DNA of 64,000 nt from Flammeovirga yaeyamensis. Lineage in GTDB: Bacteria > Bacteroidota > Bacteroidia > Cytophagales > Flammeovirgaceae. Below are positions 34,940 through 43,000 of the stretch, one piece after another. The translations under genes and the position numbers were made by a program. Below the pieces are notes generated by a model that searched no databases, was not told the DNA's origin, and saw only the letters and a list, made by a program, of their open reading frames with translations. Every line of letters begins with the position of its first letter. Within the stretch, counting starts at the first letter, position 1. Location of the stretch: assembly GCF_018736045.1 (NCBI RefSeq), contig NZ_CP076133.1, positions 2,178,544-2,242,543 on the forward strand. Reading direction: 5' to 3'.

Positions 34940-37246
34940 GTGGGAGAAGGGAATAATTTACACGAAAGGGCTACTGAAATCTTAGGTAAGATCATGGACT
35001 TACCTAAAGAGGAGGCTTTAAAGCACATAGATGAACTATGCGGGGACGATCATTCGTTAAAGAATGAAGTCTTATCGTTGTATAGTGAGTTTACGGTAAT
35101 GCCTGCCAAAAAAGAAAAAAGTAAACCCAAGACTAATCCCAACTTTAATATATTATCTGTTGAAGGAAATACGGGCTTCTTCTCTAACCTTCGTTCCAAG
35201 CTTTTATCTAAAAAAGGAAGTCGCTTGATTGTTATTTTCTCACTGATGATTGGACTTCTTTTCCTAGGGTTCTTCATCAGAAAGCAAGTGTATAACAGTA
35301 TTTTTAATGACGTTTTAGAGGAAAGATATGCGCTCATTCAATCGAATAAACTGATATTGAACGATTGGGTGAATCATAAAAAAGAAACCATACAGCGTTA
35401 CGCCTCAGCCAAAATAATAAAACGTTTGGCAGTAACGGTAGATAGTATCGATAACCTCGACCTCACTACTAAGGAGAAAAATAGACTCCTTCAACCTTAT
35501 TCCAATCGATTAAAAGAAATTACAAGAATTCTCAATTCTGGTGATCTAGGCATATTGGATGCACAATCGCCAAGAATATTATTAAATACATTTTTAGCTA
35601 CTGATTCTACTTTAGCAGAATCGAACAATATTCGATTAAGTAAAGCCTTCTATGATTATTACTTAAGACTGACGGATGGTGAAACCATTTTCTTCCCTCC
35701 TATGCATCATAACAATCTCATATATGATGGTATAGTCTTTTATGAAGAATCTGATTGTGGTTTTATGACACCCATTTATGATGAAGAAGGTAAAATCTCT
35801 GCTTTCCTATTCTTTGCATTAGTTGCACAAGAAGGGTTTACTGATATCTTCAAGTACAGTCATTATGGAAAATCATCTAAAACATATGCTATCGATGGAG
35901 AAGGTCGAATGGCTTCTGAAAGTCGCTTTTTAGATGACATAAAAGGACCCTATCAACTGGATACTCTTGATCGTCCAACAGCTATATATTATCTATTCGT
36001 TGAAGATCCTGGTGCAAACCTTATGGATGGCGGCATTCCTGATCAAAATAAAATGGAACGTGAGCCAACGAAAATTGCTAAAGCATTGGGAAATCATGTA
36101 TTTGAGGGCGGACCTATTTCTGGAAAAATTCCTGAAGCCTATAATGACTACAGAGGAGTAAAAGTAATTGGGGCGTACGAATATCTTCCTTTACTAAATA
36201 TTGGTATTATCTCGGAAGTAGACGAGGAAGAGGCCATGAGTATACTTCCTAAAATAGATTTCCTATTAGGTATTCTATATGTGATTATCTGTGTGTCTCT
36301 TTTCTTACTTTATCACTCCAACATTACGTTATTGCAGTATAATAAACGCATCAAGAAATTGGGTGAAATGGGTCAATATCACTTAATTGATAAAATTGGT
36401 GAAGGTGGATTTGGTGAGGTATACAAAGCTGAACACAGTTTATTGAAGATGCCTGTGGCGATCAAATTATTAAAACAAGGGAGTACTGAGGACAGTATTC
36501 AACGTTTTGAGAAAGAAGTTAAAATCACCTCTTCTCTAAAACATCCGAATACCATTAAAGTATATGATTTTGGACGATCGCCTCAAGGACAATTCTACTA
36601 TGTAATGGAATACATTAATGGCATCACTTTATCTAAAATCCTTGAGATCGAGAAAAAATTACCTATTGAACGTATCGTTTATGTCTTGAGAATGGTGTGT
36701 TACAGTTTGAGAGAAGCACATCAGAATCATCTTGTTCATAGAGATATTAAACCGTTAAATATTATGCTTTCTCAACAAGGAGGGGCATTTGACCAAGTGA
36801 AATTATTGGACTTTGGTTTGGTAAAAGACTTGGAGAGCCAGGAAAACACTCAGCTTCATAAAATTGGAGGCACCCCTATGTTTATGGCTCCAGAACGTAT
36901 GAGAGATCCTTACAATAACGATCATAGAGTCGATATTTATTCTATTGGTGCCTTAGGTTTATATCTATTGAGTGGTCGCTTTTTAGTGGAATTGGTTTCT
37001 CAAAAAGTGATGTCAGGAGAAGAAACCATCCAAGGTAACTTTAGAGACAAGTTAATTGACCGTGAGGATGTTCCACAAGAATTAAAAGATATGCTTTTAG
37101 AGTGTATCCGATTTGATCCTGAAAAAAGGGTGCAACATATTGACGATTTCATCGATTTATTGGAGCAACTTCAACATCAATATCCTTGGACGCAAAAAAT
37201 GGCGAAAGATTGGTGGAAAACATATGATGAGTATTCCATCAATTAG
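34940..37246 (+). CDS. membrane Ser/Thr protein kinase with N-terminal Cache sensor
   Basis: A 768-residue product from a GTG start. Residues 5-50 (ATEILGKIMDLPKEEALKHIDELCGDDHSLKNEV) match the small helical segment that opens many ECF-linked kinases. A membrane helix lies at about 97-115, an extracellular Cache-like sensor at about 120-430 (FFPPMHHNNLIYDGIVFYEES, GFMTPIYDEEGKISAF), and a second helix at about 440-460. The kinase domain is at about 480-755: glycine loop GEGGFGEV at 487-494, Lys509, HRD catalytic Asp602, DFG Asp624, and APE in MAPERM. All essential residues are present. Putting the kinase after the sensor reverses the usual Hanks kinase layout. It should phosphorylate targets, perhaps the sigma factor, after ligand binding outside. 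Confidence 0.93.
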   Translation: MGEGNNLHERATEILGKIMDLPKEEALKHIDELCGDDHSLKNEVLSLYSEFTVMPAKKEKSKPKTNPNFNILSVEGNTGFFSNLRSKLLSKKGSRLIVIFSLMIGLLFLGFFIRKQVYNSIFNDVLEERYALIQSNKLILNDWVNHKKETIQRYASAKIIKRLAVTVDSIDNLDLTTKEKNRLLQPYSNRLKEITRILNSGDLGILDAQSPRILLNTFLATDSTLAESNNIRLSKAFYDYYLRLTDGETIFFPPMHHNNLIYDGIVFYEESDCGFMTPIYDEEGKISAFLFFALVAQEGFTDIFKYSHYGKSSKTYAIDGEGRMASESRFLDDIKGPYQLDTLDRPTAIYYLFVEDPGANLMDGGIPDQNKMEREPTKIAKALGNHVFEGGPISGKIPEAYNDYRGVKVIGAYEYLPLLNIGIISEVDEEEAMSILPKIDFLLGILYVIICVSLFLLYHSNITLLQYNKRIKKLGEMGQYHLIDKIGEGGFGEVYKAEHSLLKMPVAIKLLKQGSTEDSIQRFEKEVKITSSLKHPNTIKVYDFGRSPQGQFYYVMEYINGITLSKILEIEKKLPIERIVYVLRMVCYSLREAHQNHLVHRDIKPLNIMLSQQGGAFDQVKLLDFGLVKDLESQENTQLHKIGGTPMFMAPERMRDPYNNDHRVDIYSIGALGLYLLSGRFLVELVSQKVMSGEETIQGNFRDKLIDREDVPQELKDMLLECIRFDPEKRVQHIDDFIDLLEQLQHQYPWTQKMAKDWWKTYDEYSIN

Positions 37247-38124
37247 TCTTGGAATACTTTTAAGGCATCCCCTCCCAAACATAATAGACCTGTGAAAATC
37301 GCCAAGGAGAAACTGATTAATGTCCCAATCAATATATATTCCGTCATCTGACGATCTTTTCCACCTTTTAAATCTCCAAAACGGAAAACTGACTTCGCTG
37401 TCAATAAAAAGCCAATAGATCGCAGGTCGCCATTCAATACAAAAGTAAGAATCAAGATACGTTCTAAAATTCCAATCCACTGCCCCGCATCGACCAATGA
37501 AGCATATACCGAACGATCGTTTTGGAACTTGGTATTCTTCTGAAATTTAAACTTCTTTTCTAACCTTTTGGGATCATTTTCTTTGAGATCAATCTCCACT
37601 TCCATCGTATTATCGTAAGCATCTTGAATGATCTGCGAGCTCTGAGGAGTCCATCTTTTCAATAACACTTTCATGATAATTCCCACGGGAACGGTCACAA
37701 AAAGATAAGCCGCTAGAATATTCCAAGGGAGTTCAATAGCATACAAGTCTTTTAATATGGCTGTATAATTGAGTTTGTAGGAGATGAAACCTAAAGTAAT
37801 GATATGAAGGGCTTGATCCAGTAAGAAAAATAAGGTATTGTATTTCTCCCATCTTTTTGATGCAAACGTCTTGGTTAAATCAATAATAGCATGAAGGGAT
37901 GTCAGTAAAATTGTCGAAAAAAACACTTTCCCTACCCCACTTTCTTCCACCACCATAAACTGATGTGCAAAAACGGCTGTATAACAAACCCCATGTATTA
38001 GAATATGATTCCAATACGCTTGGGAGAAATACGTTTCAGCCTTTTCTTTAGCCATCTTCTCTGTTTGAAAAATGAAGTCTGCTAAAAAATGTGCGAATAA
38101 GAGCTTAAAAAAGAGGATATTCAT
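37243..38124 (-). CDS. DUF3307 membrane protein
   Basis: A 293-residue product. The N-terminus MNILFFKLLFAHFLADFIFQ and the nearby HILIHGVCYTAVF match DUF3307, a family of polytopic membrane proteins. Hydrophobic helices are visible around residues 1-20, 40-60, 70-95, 105-125, 138-158 and 270-290, with a long charged loop at about 165-215. Its last four bases overlap the end of the kinase gene on the opposite strand. It begins 3 bases after the stop of the SatD gene, a pairing seen in many bacteria. Function is unknown. Confidence 0.88.
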   Translation of the reverse strand: MNILFFKLLFAHFLADFIFQTEKMAKEKAETYFSQAYWNHILIHGVCYTAVFAHQFMVVEESGVGKVFFSTILLTSLHAIIDLTKTFASKRWEKYNTLFFLLDQALHIITLGFISYKLNYTAILKDLYAIELPWNILAAYLFVTVPVGIIMKVLLKRWTPQSSQIIQDAYDNTMEVEIDLKENDPKRLEKKFKFQKNTKFQNDRSVYASLVDAGQWIGILERILILTFVLNGDLRSIGFLLTAKSVFRFGDLKGGKDRQMTEYILIGTLISFSLAIFTGLLCLGGDALKVFQD

Positions 38125-38127
38125 AAG

Positions 38128-38757
38128 TTAGTTGATAAGAAGAATTATTTTCTGAGAGAACCAATTGAGGTAATTCACCAAGCCTTCCAAATTATCTTTC
38201 TGTATTCTTTTATGGATTGCTGGCTGAGAAACTCCGACTAGTTCTGCCAATTCTTTTTGTTTTGTTACTCCTAAAAGGTAGTGTTTTGCTACTGTAAAAC
38301 TACTAAATGACCAATTGGATATCAAATGTTCGATGAGTTGAACGGATTCTTGGAAACCAATAAGGTCGTAATCCCAGGTAGTGGCTATCGAAAGTCGTCT
38401 TTGAGATTGATGAAATTTATCAAAATTCCTACCTGACAATTTATAGGCTTGTCCATCGGAACTCATCACATTATCTCCTTCGAAACCTTCTTTTCCTATA
38501 CCTATACTTATACGAACATCAATCTTTAAATCGTAGAGTTCCTTCTTGGCATTAATAAAAACCCTCAAAAGTACCGCCAAATAAAGACTTTTACTCGGGT
38601 CTGTCAGTTCTATCTGAAAACTATCGCCACGGAATATATCCCAACGAATATCCTCAAAAAATGGAAGGTTCATAACCTCCTCAATGCAAGACGACCAAAG
38701 ATCGTTGTCTCTTGTCTTTGTAGAAGAAACAATGTCTGCTGTTAATATTGCAATCAT
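38128..38757 (-). CDS. SatD-family protein with C-terminal helix-turn-helix
   Basis: 209 residues from the ATG at 38757. The frame is open 11 codons further, but the SatD family begins MIAILTADIVSS. The body (SFQIELTDPSKSLYLAVLLRVFI, IDVRISIGIGKEG, GQAYKLSGRNFD) fits SatD and looks like a class III nucleotide-cyclase-type fold from which catalytic residues may be missing. Residues about 165-186 (TKQKELAELVGVSQPAIHKR) form a clear helix-turn-helix. Six copies of a 17-bp palindrome begin 11 bases upstream of the start, so it probably represses itself and the DUF3307 gene that follows by 3 bases. The ligand is unknown. Confidence 0.85.
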   Translation of the reverse strand: MIAILTADIVSSTKTRDNDLWSSCIEEVMNLPFFEDIRWDIFRGDSFQIELTDPSKSLYLAVLLRVFINAKKELYDLKIDVRISIGIGKEGFEGDNVMSSDGQAYKLSGRNFDKFHQSQRRLSIATTWDYDLIGFQESVQLIEHLISNWSFSSFTVAKHYLLGVTKQKELAELVGVSQPAIHKRIQKDNLEGLVNYLNWFSQKIILLIN

Positions 38758-38767
38758 GACTAAAAAT

Positions 38768-38840
38768 ATAACCTTAGGAGTTATAATCAAAATATATTAC
38801 CAAATAAGTTATGAATTGAAATTATAACCTATTAAGTTAT
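38768..38840. repeat. operator-like array A: three ATAAC-N7-GTTAT palindromes at 28-bp pitch
   Basis: Three 17-bp sites: 38768-38784 (ATAACCTTAGGAGTTAT), 38796-38812 (ATTACCAAATAAGTTAT) and 38824-38840 (ATAACCTATTAAGTTAT). Start-to-start spacing is exactly 28 bp, and the 11-bp spacers differ in sequence. The array begins 11 bases before the SatD start codon, so protein bound there would block transcription or the leader. Confidence 0.85.
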
Positions 38841-38885
38841 ATCAGTAAATTATTATCGAAATTTTGGTTTTATGAATCGTAAAAA

Positions 38886-38958
38886 ATAACCATATATGTT
38901 ATAAATTTAAAATATAACTTATATGGTTATTTCATCAATATATAACCTATTTGATTAT
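38886..38958. repeat. operator-like array B: three more sites at the same 28-bp pitch
   Basis: Three 17-bp sites: 38886-38902 (ATAACCATATATGTTAT), 38914-38930 (ATAACTTATATGGTTAT) and 38942-38958 (ATAACCTATTTGATTAT). The pitch is again exactly 28 bp. Array B starts 62 bp after the last start of array A. The outermost site overlaps the stop codon of the lipoprotein gene at 38955. Confidence 0.85.
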
Positions 38959-39548
38959 AACCCTAATTCAGATTTTCTAGTTTTGATTAACTGGGCTACA
39001 TCCAATTTAGAATTCTTTTCTATGGTATTATCCACCACCAACAATTGGTAGGTTTTCCCTTTTTCCTTAAATAATATTTCTTGTCCGATTTTTAAATCAA
39101 CACCACTATTCGAAAAAGGAGATAAATTGGGATTCATCACCCCCGGAATAATCAAAGGAATTGATTTAGACGTGTTGTTTCTTAAAGTGAAAGTTACAAA
39201 AGGCTCTTTCATAGCCACTGCTTCTCGAGTAGTTTCCTGGGTAGAGATCTTCACCCTCATAGGCTTATCAGATGAATTACTTAAATGTAAAATCCCTTCT
39301 TTCTCGACGAGAACAATCTCTTTTCGATGAGCATTTAATCCAAATCCTCTGATGTTCTCCCCAGAAAATTTGTTTAACACCTGAACGCCTAGTTCTTCCC
39401 CACTCAGATTGTCGACTGAACAGGAATACATATCATAATTCGAAATATCATAATCAAGGGTTTGCTGGGCGGGAATGACGACTACAGTTTTGGAGGTAGA
39501 ACACGAGAAAAATAGTAAAACGAGTGTAATGAGCGATAGCGTTTTCAT
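38955..39548 (-). CDS. lipoprotein of unknown function
   Basis: A 197-residue product. Lipoprotein signal MKTLSLITLVLLFFSC, then STSKT. The mature part is beta-rich (VDNLSGEELGVQVLNKFSGENIRGFGL; ILHLSNSSDKPMRVKIS), and the C-terminal block FTLRNNTSKSIPLIIPGVMNPNLSPFS plus DLKIGQEILFKEKGKTYQLLVVD looks like a conserved small domain in Bacteroidota secreted proteins. Its stop codon is covered by the last palindrome of array B. It is on the same strand as and upstream of the SatD operon, separated by 197 bases of operator arrays. Confidence 0.75.
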   Translation of the reverse strand: MKTLSLITLVLLFFSCSTSKTVVVIPAQQTLDYDISNYDMYSCSVDNLSGEELGVQVLNKFSGENIRGFGLNAHRKEIVLVEKEGILHLSNSSDKPMRVKISTQETTREAVAMKEPFVTFTLRNNTSKSIPLIIPGVMNPNLSPFSNSGVDLKIGQEILFKEKGKTYQLLVVDNTIEKNSKLDVAQLIKTRKSELGL

Positions 39549-39633
39549 AGTTGAAGGAAGTTAATGGTTGAAAAACAGATAACTTATTTGTGGCTTATTT
39601 TGTTTAAGACAATTGTTTTTGGGTAGAAATTAA

Positions 39634-39856
39634 AAATGAAAAGTTAAAAATGAAAAACGTGAAATGTAGATCTAACGCTCGTTTGATCATTATTTTTCAC
39701 ATATATCGTTCATGATTTAATTTCTGTTTCAAAAATTATTAGGGTTACGGTTTTGTGTCTCTGATTAGCAAAATTAAATTTCAATACATTGAAGTAAAAA
39801 ACGAGCGTTAAAATAACATTTCACGTTTTTCATTCTTCATTTTTAACTTTTCATTT
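39634..39856. repeat. 223-bp imperfect inverted-repeat element
   Basis: The left arm (39634-39684, AAATGAAAAGTTAAAAATGA onward to AACGCTCGTTT) reappears in reverse complement at 39798-39856 (AAACGAGCGTTA onward to CTTTTCATTT). Arms are about 50 bp, with a 7-base insertion in the right arm and a few changes in the middle. The core of about 110 bp has no gene. It may be a miniature inverted-repeat element or a regulatory fold; no flanking target duplication was recognised. Confidence 0.65.
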
Positions 39857-40090
39857 GAACACGAGATCGGGAGATCTCTAACGTTAATAGGCACTGATGA
39901 CGCTGCGCTTAACATCAGCGCCAGTGTCTTCCTAACTCCCAATACAAAAAATCCACAGAATTAAAATCCTGGGCTTTCGATACTCCTCCCCTTACTTCTT
40001 ACCTTTTACCTCTTACTTCTATTAATAAATCATCCTTAAAAAAAAGACTCTCCCCCTTAGTTTCTTAGTTCCTTAGTTCCTCAGTTCCCC
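39857..40090. other. repeat-rich non-coding segment before the SNF2 gene end
   Basis: No gene is visible. A GC-rich palindromic stretch lies at 39891-39928 (CTGATG at 39894-39899 pairs with CATCAG at 39913-39918; outer CACTG/CAGTG). It stands out from the AT-rich surroundings like a REP-type element. From about 39980 the plus strand is pyrimidine-rich, with repeated TTACCT/TTACTTC words. Confidence 0.5.
40056..40087. repeat. 8-bp tandem repeat, four units
   Basis: CTTAGTTT, CTTAGTTC, CTTAGTTC, CTCAGTTC in direct tandem, ending 4 bases before the SNF2 stop. Slippage-prone short repeat. Confidence 0.85.
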
Positions 40091-43000
40091 CTACGGTTTC
40101 AACAACGTCTCATTCGCCTGCAACAACTTCAATAACTCTTGCGTATTGAGCTTCGACGCCTTAGACGTTCCCGATAGTAGGTCGTCGGCAAGTTCTCTTT
40201 TGTCGGAGTGGAGGGCGATCATCTTTTCTTCGATGGTGTTTTTGGTGATCATGCGGTAAACAGTCACTGGTCGGTCTTGGCCAATACGGTGGGCTCTGTC
40301 GGTGGCTTGATCTTCTACTGCCGGGTTCCACCATGGGTCCATATGGATAACATAATCGGCTGCGGTGAGGTTTAGACCTGTGCCTCCGGCTTTGAGTGAA
40401 ATGAGGTAAACATCGCCTAAACCTTTTTGGAAATCGGAGATGCCTTTTTCTCTTTTCTTAAGCGGTGTCGATCCGTCTAAATATTGATAGGTGAAACCTT
40501 CGTCTTCGATGGCATTTTTGATTAGTTGTAAAAAGCCTACAAACTGACTAAAAATGAGGGCTCTGTGTCCGCCTTTCTTTAGTTCGTGGAGGGTTTCTAA
40601 AAGGAGTTTGATTTTACTTCCTTGCAACGTCCAAGTATGATCTATCAGTTGAGGGTGACAACATAATTGACGTAGTTTTGTGAGTTCTGCCAATACTTGA
40701 AGTGTGGCATCTTTTTGCTCTTTGGATTGCAGAATGCCTTCGATTTCTTCAAGTGCAGTTCGGCGATGTGCTTCGTATAAAGTAAGTTCATCGTCGTTGA
40801 AATCGACAGACAATACCGATTCTGTTTTTGGAGGAAGTTCATCCAATACTTCGCTTTTCTTACGACGAAGGATGAATGGTGCAATTAGTTTTCTAAGTAC
40901 TTTTTTGGCTGACTTTGCATGGTGTTCATCACCTGATTCGGTAATTCTTAAGATAAAGTTCTTGTTGAACGATTCCCAATTTCCGAGTAAGCCTGGATTG
41001 ATGAATTCGAATAAATTCCACAGTTCGGCCAAGTTATTTTCAATAGGCGTACCTGTAGTAATCACTCTCATTTTACCATTCAATTGCATGGCTACTTGAG
41101 AACGCTTCGTAGTTTTATTTTTAATGGCTTGGGCTTCATCAAGTAGTACGATGTTCCAATCTTTCTCTACCATTTTCTTGTAGTTGGTTTGAAGCAATCC
41201 ATAACTACAAATGATGATATCATACTCCTTAGCGTCTTTAATCAGTTGATCTCTATCCGCTGAAGCTGATAATAATTTAGGCGTGATTGTCGGTGCAAAC
41301 TTTCTGATTTCACTCACCCAGTTGAACGTTACAGAAGTTGGAGCGATCACTAAAGAAGGACCATCTGATGCTTTATCGAGCATTAGTGCTAGACCTTGTA
41401 ATGTTTTACCCAGACCCATGTCATCAGCCAAACAAGCACCTCCACCCCAAGTGGCTAAACGTGATAACCACTGATAACCGTCTTGTTGGTAATCTCTTAA
41501 ATCGGCTTGTAAAGTAGTTGGTAGTGGATAGACTTTCCCGTTGGTCTCTTCAATTTTAGATTGAAGGGTAGTCCAAGAGTCGTCGGCTCTCACCAAAGCT
41601 TCTTTTGATAATGCATTCAGCACCCCATAAGAAGCCATTCGGTGGACTCTAAATTCTAATTTATCTTCGACCCCAATACTTGTTAGGGCTTGTAATTGTT
41701 TTCTTAAATTATCGGTAAGGGCTACGAATTCATTTTCTTTGATCTCTACATATTTACTGTTCGGATCGTTACGGAATTGTTTCATTAAGTCAGTTAATGA
41801 AACCACCACTTCCTCGTTGATCTGAACGTCTCCACCAATGGCAAACCAATCTCTTTTCTTGTTTTGGATTTGCATATTGATGTTGCTCCCCGATACATTA
41901 CCCAATAGCTTAAATCGTGCTCCTTTTGGCCACTCTACTACGGGTTGAACATCACCTTTCTGCAATTCGAGTAAGGTGTTTAATGTCTCTTCTCTATCTC
42001 TCAACTCCCAGGCAAAATGACCATCGTGTGTCATTTCCAAATGAGGTCGATGATAGAAGAACTGAGAAATTATTTCTTCTTCCTGCTTTAAATTACGCTT
42101 GCATCTTGTGCGTTCTCTATCAATCTCCTCTACTAAAACCTCCTTTCCTTTTGCTGGAGTTACATAAGGAGGATGCGTTTTATAAGGCTTCATAAAGATC
42201 TCTAAAAGGATGTTATTCCCTCTTGGAGACAATAAAGCATGTATGGTATTATCGGCCATCACTTCTGGTAACTCCTCTTGGATTTCCTCTACATGAGAAT
42301 GCACATTGATACTGTGCCCCAAAGAAGCCACGACCGTTTTTAATTGTTCTTTCGCCGATTTTGGAATGATCACATCAGTAGGAAAATTGACCGACCATGA
42401 CTTGACGTTTTTATCTACATCATAATAAATTACTCTGGTGGCTGTTTCCCTTTTTACTGGGAAATCAATGTTGACGTCTTTATCAAAAAATAATTTATAG
42501 GTGTCTTTATATTCTGTGATGTGCAATTCCATCGGTCGTTTTTCGACAATCACAGAAACGTTATCATCACTTTCTAAAACCACATTGGGATGACCAGGAA
42601 GTAGTTTCCATACTTCCAAAACATCATAATCTACATATCCTCTACCATACGTTTTTACCGCTTTTGATAGAATATCCTGATCGATGTCCAACATGCCTTT
42701 GATCTGCTTGGTCATCAATTTACGATCAGATATTTTCTTGGGTTTGGACCATTTACCTGATTTCAATTTGGTTTGTTCCATAGGCTGAACATACAATTGA
42801 TGATCGGCCACTACCCAAAGTAATCGAGATTCTGATTTTCCTTTTGAGGCTTGTTTCTTATTCTTCTTAAAGTCTTCCGCTAGTGTATTGATTTTCTTCA
42901 ATACCACTTCCCACTCTTCTTCTTCAGAGACAGATAAGAACTCGGTAATCTTTACAAATTCATCGTTAATTAAATATTCCAGTTCGAACTCATCGTCGTA

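Noticed and set aside
38768..38958. Regularly spaced repeats read as a CRISPR array
   Set aside because: Repeats are 17 bp with varied centres, spacers are only 11 bp, the series breaks into two triplets, and no cas genes are present. Operator array is the better reading.
40704..42195. Several plus-strand ORFs of 60-130 residues within the SNF2 gene
   Set aside because: Antisense to an intact helicase with conserved motifs; low-complexity products.
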